Part shown: positions 16,806 through 25,901 of the stretch, in pieces
How the letters are laid out: the number at the start of each line of letters is the position of its first letter
Numbering within the stretch: the first letter of the stretch is position 1
From: Clostridiales bacterium UBA1234
GTDB taxonomy: Bacteria; Bacillota; Clostridia; TANB77; UBA1234
Length of the DNA stretch: 64,000 bases
NCBI GenBank assembly: GCA_002308995.1
Contig: DBWQ01000006.1
Coordinates: forward strand, 1-64,000
Direction: 5' to 3'
Made by a program: the position numbers and the translations under genes
Notes under the pieces: generated by a model
Told to the model about the DNA's origin: nothing
Seen by the model: the letters and a program-made list of their open reading frames with translations, nothing else
Database searches by the model: none

Positions 16806-16832
16806 ATTATATCCTCATAAATGGTCAAACTA
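16804..16832 (+). promoter_or_regulatory. Sigma-G-like promoter of spoVAE
   Basis: GCATT (16804-16808), a 17-bp spacer and CAAACTA (16826-16832). Each box is one base from the forespore sigma-G consensus (GCATA / CATACTA). spoVA genes are sigma-G controlled in Bacillus, which fits the gene that follows. Confidence 0.45.
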
Positions 16833-16851
16833 TTTCTTGAGGTGAATCATC

Positions 16852-17217
16852 ATGGAACTATCAAAGTATATTTGGTGCTTTGTCGTCGGAGGTTTTATCT
16901 GCGCCATTGGCCAAGTTCTAATTGATAAAACCAAACTTACTTCTGCTCGCATTTTGGTATTATTCGTAACTTTAGGAGCCATTTTAACAGGAATAGGTCT
17001 CTATCCAAAAATCGTTGACTTAGCAGGTTCTGGTGCAACAGTTCCCCTAACTGGCTTTGGCTACTCACTGGCAAAAGGAACCATAAAAGCCATAGACGAA
17101 GATGGTTTTCTAGGAGTCTTTACAGGAGGAATTAAGGCTACAGCAGGAGGCGTAGGTGCTGCTATTCTATTTGGCTTGATAGCTGCAATACTTGCCAAGC
17201 CCAAAATGAAAGGATAA
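16852..17217 (+). CDS. spoVAE: Stage V sporulation protein AE
   Basis: The start ATG has GAGGTGAATCATC upstream. The 121-residue protein has three to four membrane helices and the SpoVAE wording: FVVGGFICAIGQVLIDKTKLTSARI at the start, GSGATVPLTGFGYSLAKG in the middle, and TAGGVGAAILFGLIAAIL at the end. SpoVA proteins form the inner-membrane channel that moves dipicolinic acid into the forespore and out during germination. The usual partners spoVAC and spoVAD are not next to it, so this is a solo copy. The terminator behind it also serves the convergent gene. Confidence 0.9.
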   Translation: MELSKYIWCFVVGGFICAIGQVLIDKTKLTSARILVLFVTLGAILTGIGLYPKIVDLAGSGATVPLTGFGYSLAKGTIKAIDEDGFLGVFTGGIKATAGGVGAAILFGLIAAILAKPKMKG

Positions 17218-17253
17218 AAGATTAGACTTGGATTTTCCCAAGTCTAATCTTTT
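17216..17253. terminator. Bidirectional terminator between spoVAE and the oapA-like gene
   Basis: AAAAGATTAGACTTGG pairs with CCAAGTCTAATCTTTT and has A- and T-runs on both sides. The stop codon of the minus-strand gene (17244-17246) lies inside the stem. Confidence 0.85.
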
Positions 17254-17801
17254 TTTAGCTTTAAATAACTCATACATATTCCAACCACATAAATGATTTG
17301 ATTGGCATTTCTAATCGCTACCTTCTTACATGCCCCTTTTCCAAATACCGTTAATGAAGTAACAACTGCCGTCATAAGCATGGTCATAATCGTAAAGTCT
17401 GTCATTTGCAAGGAACTTGCAATTCTAACCGCAATTAATGCTCCTGTGGCTCCCGTCAATACCCCACATACATCTCCAATCACATCCGCACAAAAATTGG
17501 ATACTTTATCTGCATTTTTGATTAACTTGACAGATTCTTTCGCACCTCTTTTTTTGTCTGCCGCTTTTGCATGAAATGGTGCTTCATCAGCAGCGGTTAC
17601 CGCAGTAGAAACTAAATCTAGCGATACCCCTAATAACAAGAAAAATACCAACACTATAATAGACACAGTTAAATTCAGTTTTTCTACCACTTCCGAAGAA
17701 AAATAATTAAAAACAATGGATAAAATAAAGGTAATCAAAAAAACTTTTAAAAGCCATCCTCTGCCATTATTATCATTTTCTTTTGCGTTTTTATTAGACA
17801 T
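17244..17801 (-). CDS. oapA: OLE RNA-associated membrane protein A (OapA-like)
   Basis: This 185-residue protein has about four membrane helices (17-38, 45-65, 110-130, 138-155). The linker is strongly basic (HAKAADKKRGAKESVKLIKNADK), as expected for an RNA-contacting surface. The segment SLDLVSTAVTAADEAPFHA resembles the DUF21/CorB-type transporter fold. OapA of Bacillus halodurans has this size and topology, binds OLE RNA at the membrane, and is encoded immediately downstream of the OLE gene. Here the gene also follows the OLE-like RNA directly, with ribosome site GGAAGAGGAG. The assignment rests on that context plus size and topology. An isolated annotation might read 'CorB-like'. Confidence 0.75.
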   Translation of the reverse strand: MSNKNAKENDNNGRGWLLKVFLITFILSIVFNYFSSEVVEKLNLTVSIIVLVFFLLLGVSLDLVSTAVTAADEAPFHAKAADKKRGAKESVKLIKNADKVSNFCADVIGDVCGVLTGATGALIAVRIASSLQMTDFTIMTMLMTAVVTSLTVFGKGACKKVAIRNANQIIYVVGICMSYLKLKKD

Positions 17802-17839
17802 TGTTCTCCTCTTCCTAAATCTTGATTTTAAAAACTATT

Positions 17840-18450
17840 TTTGGTTGACTTACGAAAAATGCTTGAGCACTCCTGTTGGTAGCACTTTGAGTAAATTTTA
17901 TGGCTTAGGTCTAGAAGGATTTCCCTACTATCTACTAAGATGTCGCCATCTTAATCGTTTCCGTTTAAAGATAGTATTTTACCGTTGCCTAAGTAAAAGC
18001 CTAGATTACCACTTAGTCCACACTTCAATCTCCAAAGTACCTCCCTATGTTAGGAATGTTCTAGAGGTTTTCCCAAATACCACGACATTTTGCTATTTAT
18101 CCTCTTTTGCAGTACTAATTTCAGTTACAGATTTTGTAAACATCCGCTAGCACCACTCAAGGAAAGCTACACTGTGTACTAGTAAACAAATATCGTTTAC
18201 AGCCTCGCAGGTTTATCATACATAGAAATCAAATTCCATATATGTCTCCACGGTAAAAGGGGTTACATCCATATGCCATTACGGCGCTCCCTTAAACCTT
18301 ACTCCCTAAATGGACCCAAAGCTGGGCGCAACGAGCCGCACCTAAGGAACTTCATCGATACGCTCTTTCAACGGATTTTTAGCCCCGTCCTCATAGCGTG
18401 CCATGGTAACTAGAATAACACACCAACAAGAGTATTCAAGCATCTTTCGC
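17840..18450 (-). ncRNA. ole: OLE (ornate, large, extremophilic) RNA
   Basis: This stretch of about 600 nt between the YuiD-like and oapA-like genes has no credible gene. Minus-strand RNA can close on itself: 18422-18443 pairs with 17859-17880 at 21 of 22 positions, and two of those pairs are G-U steps that exist only on the minus strand. A hairpin at 17936-17953 (7 bp) has a GCGA tetraloop, of the GNRA type, again only on this strand. Many short conserved-looking stems occur (for example CCCA/TGGG near 18312-18325). Size (585 nt between closing arms, about 610 typical), the upstream nusB-xseA-xseB genes and the downstream OapA-like gene all match known OLE loci. OLE acts in a membrane complex linked to stress and Mg2+ responses. 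The ends are approximate. Confidence 0.85.
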
Positions 18451-18453
18451 ATA

Positions 18454-18903
18454 TCATGATACTACATAAAACTGACGATATAAAATCATCGTTAAAAATA
18501 TTCCCACTAAAGCACCAATAATGACTTCTTTGGGAGTATGTCCCAAAAGTTCTGTCAGCTTTTCTGGAATATTAATATCTTTATCACCTTCAATAATCTG
18601 GTTTAGCACTCTTGCTTGTTTGCCTGCCGCTCTTCTGACTCCTGCTGCATCATACATCACAATGCAAGCAAAAGTAAGAGACATCGCAAATAATGTGGAA
18701 CCAACCCCCTCACGAATTCCTACCACTGTAGCCAGTGAGCAGACTAGTGCAGAATGAGCACTCGGCATTCCTCCACTTCCCCAAATTCTTTGAATGTTCA
18801 CCTTACGATAGGTGATAAAGTCAATGACGAACTTAAATAATTGCACAAAAACCCAAACAAAAAATGGAATCCAAACTGCTGAATTACCCTTAAATGCCTC
18901 CAT
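18454..18903 (-). CDS. Divergent PAP2-family membrane protein (YuiD-like, DUF212)
   Basis: This 149-residue integral membrane protein carries the family signature GSGGMPSAHSALVCSLATVVG near residues 43-62 and MYDAAGVRRAAGKQA near 84-98. These are remnants of the acid phosphatase/vanadium-peroxidase (PAP2) active site. Members are thought to act on lipid phosphates, but the reaction is not established. The gene begins 9 bp after xseB and ends just before the OLE RNA, so it occupies the place where isoprenoid genes often stand in this operon. Confidence 0.85.
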   Translation of the reverse strand: MEAFKGNSAVWIPFFVWVFVQLFKFVIDFITYRKVNIQRIWGSGGMPSAHSALVCSLATVVGIREGVGSTLFAMSLTFACIVMYDAAGVRRAAGKQARVLNQIIEGDKDINIPEKLTELLGHTPKEVIIGALVGIFLTMILYRQFYVVS

Positions 18904-18912
18904 ATAATCCTC

Positions 18913-19140
18913 CTACTCTTCTACGTCAAACGGTGCTTCTTTCATTTCCCCTGATTCGTTTTCTACAAGTATATTAATCTGTTTTTCAGCTTTTTCCAAA
19001 ATATCATTGCAATGTTTTGATAACTTCATTCCTTCTTCAAATTTTTTGACAGATTCATCTAAAGAAAGCTTTCCCGTTTCTAAATCATTAACTACTTTTT
19101 CCAAGTTTTGAATTGCTTCTTCAAAAGTTAATTCTTTCAT
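18913..19140 (-). CDS. xseB: Exodeoxyribonuclease VII small subunit
   Basis: This 75-residue helical protein opens with LTFEEAIQNLEKVVNDLETG and KLSLDESVKKFEEGMKLSKH, the typical XseB helical hairpin. With XseA it forms exonuclease VII, which degrades single-stranded DNA from both ends. The gene follows xseA by 50 bp in the nusB-xseA-xseB order standard for Firmicutes. Confidence 0.95.
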   Translation of the reverse strand: MKELTFEEAIQNLEKVVNDLETGKLSLDESVKKFEEGMKLSKHCNDILEKAEKQINILVENESGEMKEAPFDVEE

Positions 19141-19190
19141 CGTTTATCTTTGTTACTCCTCTCTTAAAAGAATATCACATATCGCTTGTA

Positions 19191-20387
19191 TTAAGATACA
19201 ACTTTGGCTTCAATACTACCATCATGCATCACAATTTTGATATCATCATCTTTCTTTATCGTTTTGATGGATACTATTACATTATCATTTTTATCTATGA
19301 CAACACTATACCCTCTTGAAAGTGTTTTTAAAGGGCTTAAAGAATCAAGTGACGCAATTTGCCTAGTTAGTCTTACTCTTTCTTCTTTTACTCTTAATGA
19401 CATATAATGGATTAAATCTTTTTCATCACGTTCTACCAAAAGTGCTTTATCATGAATCAGTTCAAGAGGGTTCTTAAGAATCCTTCTAGAGAGAATTGCC
19501 TCATAAGAATGTTTCATGAGTTCTAATTTCTTTTTTAAGAATTGTGCAAGAGACCTTTGATAATTTGATATCTTCCATGTAAGCTCCGAAAGCTCAGGCA
19601 CTGCAAGTTCTCCCGCAGCAGATGGTGTGGGAGCTCGTAAATCTGCCACAAAATCGCTAATAGTAAAATCCGTTTCGTGTCCTACCGCCGAAATAATGGG
19701 GATTTGAGAAGCAAAGATGGCTCTTGCTGTGATTTCCTCGTTAAATGGCCATAAATCCTCTAAAGAACCTCCGCCACGACCAATAATTAAAACATCTACA
19801 TTCTGAGCCTGATTAAAGTATTCGATACCTTTCACAATTGTCTCTGCTGCACCCTTTCCTTGAACGCTCGCAGGATACAAGATGATATGTACTCCAGGAA
19901 ATCGTCGTGTGGTGACATTAATAATGTCACGAATGACAGCCCCCGTTTTAGAGGTGATGACACCAATTGCTTTCGGAAGCATGGGAATTTTCTTTTTGTG
20001 TTTTTCATCAAAAAGCCCTTCTTCTCCTAGTTTGGTCTTTAATTTTTCAAATGCTTCATACAAAGCACCTACGCCATCTACTTCCATTCCTTTGGCATAA
20101 ATTTGATAAACGCCGTCACGTTCAAAAACAGAAACTGTTCCCAAAATAACGACGCTTACTCCATCTTGTGGCTCAAAATTTAAATAGGAAGTATAACTCT
20201 TAAACATGACACATTTAATTAATGAATTCTTATCTTTAAGGGTAAAATACAAATGGCCAGTATAATGCCTTTTAAAATTGGAGATTTCTCCTCTAATATA
20301 TACATTGTTTAAAAATGCATCTTCATCTACAAGCGTTTTCATATATGCATTTAACTCACTTACCGAAATAGGCTCTGGTCTTTCCAT
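19191..20387 (-). CDS. xseA: Exodeoxyribonuclease VII large subunit
   Basis: This 398-residue protein begins with an OB-fold (about 5-100; VYIRGEISNFKRHYTGHLYF). The exonuclease domain follows with GVITSKTGAVIRDI, IIGRGGGSLEDLWPFNEE and AVGHETDFTISDFVADLRAPTP, all diagnostic for XseA. It is the catalytic subunit of exonuclease VII, which acts on single-stranded DNA in repair. It starts 8 bp after nusB and is slightly shorter than the E. coli protein, as is usual in Clostridia. Confidence 0.97.
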   Translation of the reverse strand: MERPEPISVSELNAYMKTLVDEDAFLNNVYIRGEISNFKRHYTGHLYFTLKDKNSLIKCVMFKSYTSYLNFEPQDGVSVVILGTVSVFERDGVYQIYAKGMEVDGVGALYEAFEKLKTKLGEEGLFDEKHKKKIPMLPKAIGVITSKTGAVIRDIINVTTRRFPGVHIILYPASVQGKGAAETIVKGIEYFNQAQNVDVLIIGRGGGSLEDLWPFNEEITARAIFASQIPIISAVGHETDFTISDFVADLRAPTPSAAGELAVPELSELTWKISNYQRSLAQFLKKKLELMKHSYEAILSRRILKNPLELIHDKALLVERDEKDLIHYMSLRVKEERVRLTRQIASLDSLSPLKTLSRGYSVVIDKNDNVIVSIKTIKKDDDIKIVMHDGSIEAKVVS

Positions 20388-20395
20388 GAATCCTC

Positions 20396-20809
20396 CTATT
20401 GACTTATTTCTTGAATCACTCCTGCCAATACTCCGTTAATAAAGGACGATGAGGTGTCATCAGAAAATGTTTTAGCAAGTTCCACAGCCTCATTTACCGA
20501 AACTTTATAAGGAATATCTTCTCGATACATAATCTCATAAATGGCAAGACGTAAGATTGCTAAATCGGTTTTACTAATACGATCCATGGTCCAACCTTTT
20601 AGATATTTTTGTATCAAACCATCTAATTCCTCTTTATGGGAAACAACTCCCTCTACTACGCTATGAATATATTCATTATCTTCAGGTGTAATCTCTTTTG
20701 TTTCTTCTTTTAAGTTTTCTATTAAATCCTCTAAATGCTCTTCTTCATTTTGAAAATCATAAGAAAAAATCGTCTTAAAAGAAAGTTCACGTGCAACTTT
20801 TCTACTCAT
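20396..20809 (-). CDS. nusB: Transcription antitermination factor NusB
   Basis: This 137-residue all-helical protein has the NusB patterns SRKVARELSFKTIFSYDFQ at the start, LDGLIQKYLKGWTMDRIS in the middle and VSVNEAVELAKTFSDDTSSS near the end. NusB with NusE binds boxA RNA for antitermination in rRNA operons. It heads the nusB-xseA-xseB group and follows the Asp23/AmaP/DUF2273 genes, a common clostridial arrangement. Confidence 0.96.
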   Translation of the reverse strand: MSRKVARELSFKTIFSYDFQNEEEHLEDLIENLKEETKEITPEDNEYIHSVVEGVVSHKEELDGLIQKYLKGWTMDRISKTDLAILRLAIYEIMYREDIPYKVSVNEAVELAKTFSDDTSSSFINGVLAGVIQEISQ

Positions 20810-20827
20810 CGCTTTTTCCCATCCTTT

Positions 20828-21031
20828 TTACATCTTATCAATCCATGCCTTAAGTGTTTCTTTCACTTTTGCTTTATTTTTTTGAAAATAATTGCCTATT
20901 AAGCCAAATCCTATCATGACAAAAACATTCAAGACAAAATATGACAAACCACAAATGACAAAAATCACACCAATGATTAGTCCAACCAAAAATCCCATAT
21001 GGCTTTTTAATCCTTCTACAAAACTATTCAT
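20828..21031 (-). CDS. DUF2273 small membrane protein
   Basis: This 67-residue protein has two adjacent helices (about 11-31 and 33-47; GFLVGLIIGVIFVICG) and a basic C-terminal tail. It is the small partner habitually found beside Asp23 and AmaP. It lies 13 bp after amaP. A role in envelope-stress or Asp23 anchoring is inferred from the association only. Confidence 0.85.
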   Translation of the reverse strand: MNSFVEGLKSHMGFLVGLIIGVIFVICGLSYFVLNVFVMIGFGLIGNYFQKNKAKVKETLKAWIDKM

Positions 21032-21044
21032 ATGCTATGGCCTC

Positions 21045-21731
21045 CTATTCTTCTTTTGTTTCTGTGTTTGTATCCTCTGGATATGGTAATACCTCTGTTA
21101 AAGGTTCTTGCATAGGAACATCCCCTGCAGGAGCTGGCGCATCCTTTTCTACATTTTGTGGTGCAACAAAGCTCTTAGGAGCTTCTTCTTTTCCTTTCAC
21201 TTTTGCTTCAGAAAGATTTTTAATTTTAATATCCACGTTGTTAACTCTCACACCTGTTGACCCTTCTACAGCAGCTTTCACATCATCTTGCGCCTTTGAA
21301 GTTAATTCAACCAAATTCGTATTCGGCATCACTAATAGTGACATATAGATAGCCACACCTTTTTTCTCTTTCATCATTCTTGCTTGAGCCTCTTTCACAC
21401 TGCTATATTGAATGACTGCATTTCTAGCAGTACTTTCAATGGTTTCTTGAGCAATCTGAACTTTGCCGTTATTCGTATCTACGTATACAACATTTTTCTT
21501 CTTTTTATTTGGTATAGAAAGAAAGACAGTTGTTTTTAATGCTGCAAAGAAAACCACAATCGAAACAATACAAGTAATCGTGCGATTCTCATTACTAAAT
21601 AAAAAGCCTTCTATATGATTGGATACATAACTATACTCAATTAATCCTGCCGCAATAAAAGCTACTACAGCTGATAGCACTAATACAAATAACGAAAAAA
21701 TAAAATTAATCAATCTATCTAAATATCTCAT
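21045..21731 (-). CDS. amaP: Alkaline shock response membrane anchor protein AmaP
   Basis: This 228-residue protein has two N-terminal membrane helices (about 8-33 and 50-73) and then an Asp23-like alpha/beta domain (about 85-175; VEGSTGVRVNNVDIKIKNL). The C-terminal tail is disordered and rich in Pro and Glu. In Staphylococcus AmaP tethers Asp23 to the membrane. It follows asp23 by 24 bp, which supports the same pairing here. Confidence 0.9.
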   Translation of the reverse strand: MRYLDRLINFIFSLFVLVLSAVVAFIAAGLIEYSYVSNHIEGFLFSNENRTITCIVSIVVFFAALKTTVFLSIPNKKKKNVVYVDTNNGKVQIAQETIESTARNAVIQYSSVKEAQARMMKEKKGVAIYMSLLVMPNTNLVELTSKAQDDVKAAVEGSTGVRVNNVDIKIKNLSEAKVKGKEEAPKSFVAPQNVEKDAPAPAGDVPMQEPLTEVLPYPEDTNTETKEE

Positions 21732-21755
21732 ATCCTCATATCCTTTCTACTCTTA

Positions 21756-22199
21756 TTATTCTTTGATTACTTCTCCATCACTTTCTTCAGACTCTGTAGT
21801 TTCTGTATTATCTGAATTTTTGTTTTTTTCTGGCTTTGGTAAATTTACACCTGTCACTTGAATGTTCACCTCTAAAACCTTAAGTCCTGTCATATCTTCT
21901 ACAGCTGATTTGACTCTGTTTTGGACTTCCCATGCAACATCAGGAATACGTGAACCATACTCAACTACGATAAAGACATCAATGGTAACTGTCTTTTCAT
22001 TAATTTGAACCTTAATTCCCTTAGAATAACTCTTTTTACCAAATACCTCCGAGATAATACCCGAATTGGTACTGGCAACACCTTTTACTTCTGATACTGC
22101 CATACCAGCAATCGTAGCAACAACATCTTCAGAAATTTTGATGCCATTGACTTCTTGTACGGTCTCTTCTACTAACTCTTTGTTTTCGTTTTCACTCAT
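21756..22199 (-). CDS. asp23: Asp23/Gls24 family envelope stress protein
   Basis: This 147-residue cytosolic protein carries the Asp23 pattern GIKISEDVVATIAGMAVSEVKG, then VTIDVFIVVEYGSRIPDVAWEVQNRVKSAVE split over residues about 68-98, and an acidic tail. Family members form membrane-associated filaments through AmaP and respond to cell-wall stress. It starts the asp23-amaP-DUF2273 cluster 24 bp downstream of fmt. Confidence 0.93.
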   Translation of the reverse strand: MSENENKELVEETVQEVNGIKISEDVVATIAGMAVSEVKGVASTNSGIISEVFGKKSYSKGIKVQINEKTVTIDVFIVVEYGSRIPDVAWEVQNRVKSAVEDMTGLKVLEVNIQVTGVNLPKPEKNKNSDNTETTESEESDGEVIKE

Positions 22200-22223
22200 G
22201 TAAAAACCCCTCCTTTAAATAAT

Positions 22224-23156
22224 CTATTCAAACCTTCCACTTATATTATGCCCGTTTAAATAATCTACTGCAAGCATTTTTTTGGAATTTGGCATTTGCA
22301 GTTCAACGATTTTTAAGTAGCCATCTCCCGTTTTAACAATAAGACCCTCTTTCGAATTTGCCACAACCACCGTACCAGATTCCACTATATTTTCTGCAAC
22401 AAAACTTGTCATCTCAGCTTGCCAAATTTTAATTCGATTACCATTAAGTGTGGTATACGCTCCTGGCATAGGGTTAAATCCTCGAATCAAATTACGAATT
22501 TCCTTAGAAGTTTTTTCCCAATGAATTCCACCCATTTCTTTTTCTATCATAGGAGCAATGGTAAAATCATTTCCTTGTTTCACACGTGGTGCGACTCCAT
22601 CTATCACTTTATCTAGTGTCTCAAGAATCAAATTACCACCTGCTTGTTTTAGTTTATCATATAAGGATCCATAGGTATCATTATCTTCTATTTTGATTTC
22701 GACCTTTTGAATCATATCCCCTGTGTCCATTCCTGCGTCCATATACATAGTTGTAATACCTGTCACCTCATCGCCATTGATAATGGCCCATTGAATAGGA
22801 GCTGCCCCACGGTACTTAGGAAGCAATGAACCATGAACATTAATCGAACCATATTTAGGAATCTCTAATATTTCTTGAGATAATATTTGTCCAAAAGCAA
22901 CTACCACAATCACATCTGGTTTTAAGTTTTTTAAGGTATCAATTAAGGCTGTATCCTTTTTGATTTTTTCTGTTTCATATACTATCATCCCTTTTCCTTG
23001 TGCATATTCTTTTACAGGAGAAGGCACGAGTTTTAAATTTCTTCCTGCAGGTCTATCAGGATTTGTGACGACAGCTTGCACATGATGTCCATTCTCATAG
23101 ATTTTACGCAAGGACTCCACCGCAAAATCAGGAGTACCCATAAATACAATGTTCAA
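22224..23156 (-). CDS. fmt: Methionyl-tRNA formyltransferase
   Basis: This 310-residue enzyme transfers a formyl group from 10-formyl-THF to initiator Met-tRNA. Diagnostic are MNIVFMGTPDFAVESL at the start, HGSLLPKYRGAAPIQWAI (catalytic Asn/His region near 107-126) and DAGMDTGDM. The C-terminal tRNA-binding domain starts near 205. The start codon is 44 bp from def, so def-fmt is the usual pair for making and removing N-formyl groups. Confidence 0.97.
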   Translation of the reverse strand: MNIVFMGTPDFAVESLRKIYENGHHVQAVVTNPDRPAGRNLKLVPSPVKEYAQGKGMIVYETEKIKKDTALIDTLKNLKPDVIVVVAFGQILSQEILEIPKYGSINVHGSLLPKYRGAAPIQWAIINGDEVTGITTMYMDAGMDTGDMIQKVEIKIEDNDTYGSLYDKLKQAGGNLILETLDKVIDGVAPRVKQGNDFTIAPMIEKEMGGIHWEKTSKEIRNLIRGFNPMPGAYTTLNGNRIKIWQAEMTSFVAENIVESGTVVVANSKEGLIVKTGDGYLKIVELQMPNSKKMLAVDYLNGHNISGRFE

Positions 23157-23200
23157 ATCATAACCCTTCTTTCGTATGATATCACCATTTACAATACTTT

Positions 23201-23680
23201 TTATTCTTCTTCCTCTTTATCATCAAATATTTCGGTAGCTTTATCAATAAACAAAATACCGTCTAAGTGATCAATCTCATGAGAAAGCACCACAGCAAGC
23301 ATATCAGAAGCTTTGATTTTGATTTTTTTACCGAACTCATCTAATGCTTCTACCCAAACTTCTTTCGGCCTTGTCACATCTCCTAAAAGCCCAGGGACAC
23401 TAAGACATCCTTCACGGCATACTTGTTCTCCTTTTGATTTCACGATGACAGGATTTACAAGCTTATAGATTTTATCTCCCTCTTCAGATAAATCAATCAC
23501 TATTAGTCTTTTTAATACACCAATTTGTGGAGCTGCAAGCCCAACTCCATCTTTGGCAGCCTTCATGGTTTCGTACATATCTTGTAAAAGCTCGCGAATT
23601 TTATCATCAACTACTTCTACTTCTCTTGATCTCTTACGAAGTAACTCATCGCCAACCTCTCTAATCTGTCTTAATGCCAT
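23201..23680 (-). CDS. def: Peptide deformylase
   Basis: This 159-residue metalloenzyme removes the formyl group from nascent proteins. All three motifs are intact: GVGLAAPQIG, EGCLSVPG (metal-ligand Cys) and HEIDHLDG (two His ligands and the catalytic Glu). It lies between priA and fmt. Confidence 0.97.
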   Translation of the reverse strand: MALRQIREVGDELLRKRSREVEVVDDKIRELLQDMYETMKAAKDGVGLAAPQIGVLKRLIVIDLSEEGDKIYKLVNPVIVKSKGEQVCREGCLSVPGLLGDVTRPKEVWVEALDEFGKKIKIKASDMLAVVLSHEIDHLDGILFIDKATEIFDDKEEEE

Positions 23681-23705
23681 CTTAAATCATTCCTTCCAAT
23701 TTACT

Positions 23706-25878
23706 CTATAACATACTATTTGGATTCACATCGATGCTAAGTTTCACTTTAAGTTTTTCCTTTTGAAATGCTTCTAAGCAATTGCCCAATATCTTGTTTT
23801 TTTCATCGTCTAACTTTTCTTTCACCAAAACCCTCCATCGATACTCATTGTTTATTTTGGTAATCGGTGCAGGTGCTGGCATATAGGCATTGAATTGATC
23901 TTTCAGCATCGCGTATAATTTGTTTGCTGCCTCCTTCACAAGTGCCTCATCTTCTCCACAAATCATCCCTACAATTATATCGCAAAAAGGCGGATAATTC
24001 AACTTTTCTCGCATAATAATTTCTTTTTGGTAAAATTTTTCATAATCTTGTTCTTTGGCTGCTTGAATGCAAAATTCATCAGGATCATAAGTCTGAATAA
24101 TGGCCCTTCCTTTCTTCTCACCACGCCCTGCTCTTCCAGCCACTTGAGTTAATAGCTGAAAAGCTCTTTCATTTGCCTTATAATCGCCCATATTGATTAA
24201 CCCATCAGCCGCTAAAACACCCACAAAAGTCACATTTTCAAAGTCATGACCTTTGGCAATCATTTGCGTACCCAATAATACATCAATATGCTCCTCTTTA
24301 AATTTGGTAAGAATCTGCTCGTGGGCATTTTTGGTTCTTGTAGTGTCCACATCCATTCTCAAAATGGAAGCATTTGGAAGATAATGTTTTAATTCTTGCT
24401 CTACTTTTTGCGTTCCTGTGCCAAAATAACGAATTTTACTGCTTTGGCAGCTCGGACATATCGTTGGCGGGCTCATCATCTTGCCACAATAATGGCAGCA
24501 TAGCTTATTTTCGGATAAATGATATGTCATCGAGACATCACAGTGAGGACACTTTACTACATACCCACAATCACGGCACATAATGAAAGTTGAGTATCCC
24601 CTACGATTTAAAAAAAGCATACTTTGCTCATGGTTTTCCATATTGTGCTTGATACTATGATAAAGTTTTCTACTAAATGGCGTTTTATTACCTGTTTTTA
24701 GTTCTTCACGCATGTCTACAATACTGACTTCTGGAAGCCCCATAGACGAAATACGATGCATGAGTTTTAAAAGAGTAATCTTTCCCTGTAGTGCCTCATA
24801 ATATGTTCTTAAATCTGGAGTTGCTGAGCCAAGTAATAGTGGAATTTGATACATCTCACATAATTTTTGAGCAACGTCCCTAACATCATATTTAGGACTA
24901 ATCTCTGATTTATAGGAAGCATCATGCTCTTCATCGATAATGACAACTCCAATATTTTCAAGCGGTGCAAAAATAGCAGAACGAGCGCCTACTACAATTC
25001 TGGCACTTCCGCGATTTTATCTTTTGCCATTCGTCGTATCGTTCTCCTTTAGAAAGCCTACTATGTAAAATAGCCACAATATTGCCAAACCTTGATAAAA
25101 AGCGGTCTGTTATTTGGGGCGTTAGCGATATTTCTGGCACAAGCACAATGGCATTTTTTCCTTCCGCTAATACTTGTTGAATGAGCTGCAAATACACTTC
25201 CGTTTTACCACTGCCAGTAACTCCAAATAATAAATACTTTTGATATTGGCCTAGCAAAATACTACTTAAAACCTTTTTCTGTTCTGTTGTTAAAGCAAGC
25301 GGCTGACTCTTTTGAATGCGTTTATGAGTAAAAGGATTACGAAATACTGTCATTTCTTTCAGGCTAATAAGACCATTTTTTTCTAATGTTTTGAAACTAG
25401 CAATACTGGTATCCGTAAATTCACACACTTCTGAAACTGGAGCTTCTTGATTGTCTTTTAAAAAGTTGATGATACGTTTTTGCTTATCATTTTTAATCTT
25501 GTCACAGTCTGCGTCTGGTACTAAAGAAACCCATTTTTCTTTTTTTTCCTTCACAGCATCAACATGATTCATCGTTCCAGGAGGCACCATTAGTTTCATG
25601 GCTTCTGCCAAATTGACAAAATACTTTTCACTCATCCATTTAGTAAGCGCTAAACGCTTATCATCTAAAACCGTTTCCACGATACGAATAATATCCTTAC
25701 ACTGATAGGAAGATGATTCTTTTAATCCAATCACATAGCCAATGGTACTTTGCTTTCTCGTTCCAAAAGGAACAAGTACCCTCATGCCAACTACGACGTC
25801 CAAATTACTTGGTACGCCGTAGTCAAATACTCTATTTAAATCATTTGCTGACGAATTAATGATTACCTCGGCTATCAT
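23706..25878 (-). CDS. priA: Primosomal protein N' (helicase PriA), reading frame broken by a +1 base
   Basis: Two reading frames together give a full PriA. The first (25878 to about 25012) has the DNA-binding domain and Walker A (GVTGSGKTE). The second (about 25012 to 23706) has the DEEH helicase box, GSATP, an eight-Cys zinc region (CRDCGYVVKCPHC ... CPSC) and the C-terminal helicase motifs (GTQMIAKGHDF, QVAGRAGRG). The total length is 2173 nt, that is 724 codons plus one base. Removing one base near 25009-25014 restores ...KIKSG-SARIVVGARSA in register with other PriA proteins. PriA restarts stalled replication forks, so loss would be costly. A sequence error or recent mutation is likely. 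Confidence 0.9.
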
Positions 25879-25901
25879 GAAATAATCCTTTCTTTCATAA
25901 A

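Noticed and set aside
17716..18150. Plus-strand open frame of 144 codons
   Set aside because: It runs opposite the start of the oapA-like gene and through the OLE RNA, has no ribosome site, and its composition follows RNA stems rather than codon use.
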